From DATKCJ01 sp035513275 (GTDB taxonomy: Bacteria; Verrucomicrobiota; Verrucomicrobiia; Opitutales; Opitutaceae): a stretch of DNA of 14,512 nucleotides. How positions within the stretch are numbered: the stretch's first letter is position 1; each line of letters begins with the position of its first letter. The stretch covers positions 1 to 14,512 of the forward strand of contig DATKCJ010000290.1 of NCBI GenBank assembly GCA_035513275.1. The letters run 5' to 3'. Positions 13,922 through 14,512 of this stretch are shown here, one piece after another. The notes beneath the pieces were generated by a model that did not search any database, was not told where the DNA came from, and saw only the letters and a program-made list of their open reading frames with translations. Made by a program: the position numbers and the translations under genes.

Positions 13922-14512
13922 GTGAAAACTGGCTCACCTCGCTTCCGCGAATACGCGACACGAGGAGTTCGATCACTCGTTTCGGCATCCGCGATCCTCT
14001 CCCTGTGGACGGTCTTGTATCTGATCGTGATCGTGATCGCGATCTACCAGCTCATTCCTGCTCGGATCGGCGACAGGGCTCTCGCACTGGCGCCATGGTT
14101 TCTGTGGATCGGCATTGGCCTCGTGATCTGGAAGCCTGCTCCATTCAAGATTTCCCTGCCCGTGCTCGTGGTATCTGGCGCTTTTCTAGCATTCCTTGCT
14201 TGGGACGACTCGGAACCCGTGCCTCCCCTTAGGTTGCCTCCCGTCGTCTCCGAAGAAAGCGAGATCGGCGTCGCCTATTCGCGGCTGATGAAAGGCCACC
14301 CGGAGTCGCGCCTCTCCGAGGCCGTCCAGATCCAATTCCGGTTCAATCCAGGATCGGAAGATTGGGTCAGGCAGGTTGAGGAACGGAGCGACGAGATTGA
14401 GGCGGCTTACGCCAACGACCGGCTCGGCCGCGAGTGGATTGATGCAATGTCGGCCACTCCTCCCGACGGAATATTCAAACCCGGTGGAGCCGACCGGCTG
14501 ATTCCAAGTTTT
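13922..14512 (+). CDS. Integral membrane protein of unknown function (3' end outside window)
   Basis: An open frame with no ATG start runs 197 codons to the right edge. The likely start is GTG 13922; TTG 13910 is possible, and an in-frame TAA at 13904 rules out anything earlier. Three hydrophobic stretches are visible: about 22-44 (SASAILSLWTVLYLIVIVIA), 53-70 (ALALAPWFLWIGIGLVIW) and 77-93. A soluble, acidic part follows from about 95, with a charged helix-like segment (EDWVRQVEERSDEIEAAYA, 146-164). I do not recognise the family. Orientation is away from the four-helix-bundle gene. The frame is supported by length, by plausible membrane topology, and by the lack of a better frame on either strand. 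Confidence 0.65.
   Translation, partial: MKTGSPRFREYATRGVRSLVSASAILSLWTVLYLIVIVIAIYQLIPARIGDRALALAPWFLWIGIGLVIWKPAPFKISLPVLVVSGAFLAFLAWDDSEPVPPLRLPPVVSEESEIGVAYSRLMKGHPESRLSEAVQIQFRFNPGSEDWVRQVEERSDEIEAAYANDRLGREWIDAMSATPPDGIFKPGGADRLIPSF

Noticed and set aside
13339..14232. 297-codon plus-strand frame across the cassette and right edge
   Set aside because: It runs antisense to the four-helix-bundle gene and out of frame with the membrane protein; it joins two unrelated shadows.

Overview
The window is high-GC bacterial DNA with tightly packed genes. The best guess is a member of the Verrucomicrobiota, probably Opitutales/Opitutaceae. That guess rests on remembered family resemblance, not a search: a verrucomicrobial-type prepilin protein, an McsA-McsB-ClpC cluster outside the Firmicutes, a monomeric isocitrate dehydrogenase, a 'four helix bundle suffix' protein, and palindromic repeats of a kind common in that phylum, some of them inside genes.

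Left part, minus strand (1-4487): a protein-quality-control operon mcsA-mcsB-clpC (clpC runs off the left edge) and, upstream on the same strand, the aminotransferase gene ilvE. McsA and McsB form the protein-arginine kinase that tags proteins for the ClpC unfoldase. The usual operon repressor gene ctsR is absent. In its place, 3456-3596 can fold on the minus strand into a long rod with an asymmetric central bubble, a 6S-RNA-like architecture. I report it as a candidate RNA.

Middle part, plus strand (4673-10495): a prepilin-like protein gene; a REP/BIME-like inverted pair; rsmA/ksgA (16S rRNA dimethyltransferase); a secreted protein of unknown function; a membrane-anchored protein with four Ig-like repeats of exactly 88 residues; a DUF1697 protein; and an exported isoaspartyl peptidase/asparaginase.

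Right part (10496-14512): a 386-base gene-free stretch packed with repeat-like palindromes leads into icd, the monomeric NADP isocitrate dehydrogenase. Its reading frame carries extra palindromic segments that the family normally lacks. Directly behind it, on the minus strand, lies a four-helix-bundle gene between two related 33-bp direct repeats built of 9-bp units. One flank touches the icd stop codon and the other covers the possible 5' end of the gene. This looks like an inserted cassette and, with the candidate RNA, is the most interesting part of the window. A partial membrane protein of unknown function fills the right edge.

No rRNA, tRNA, CRISPR array, integrase or transposase was seen.
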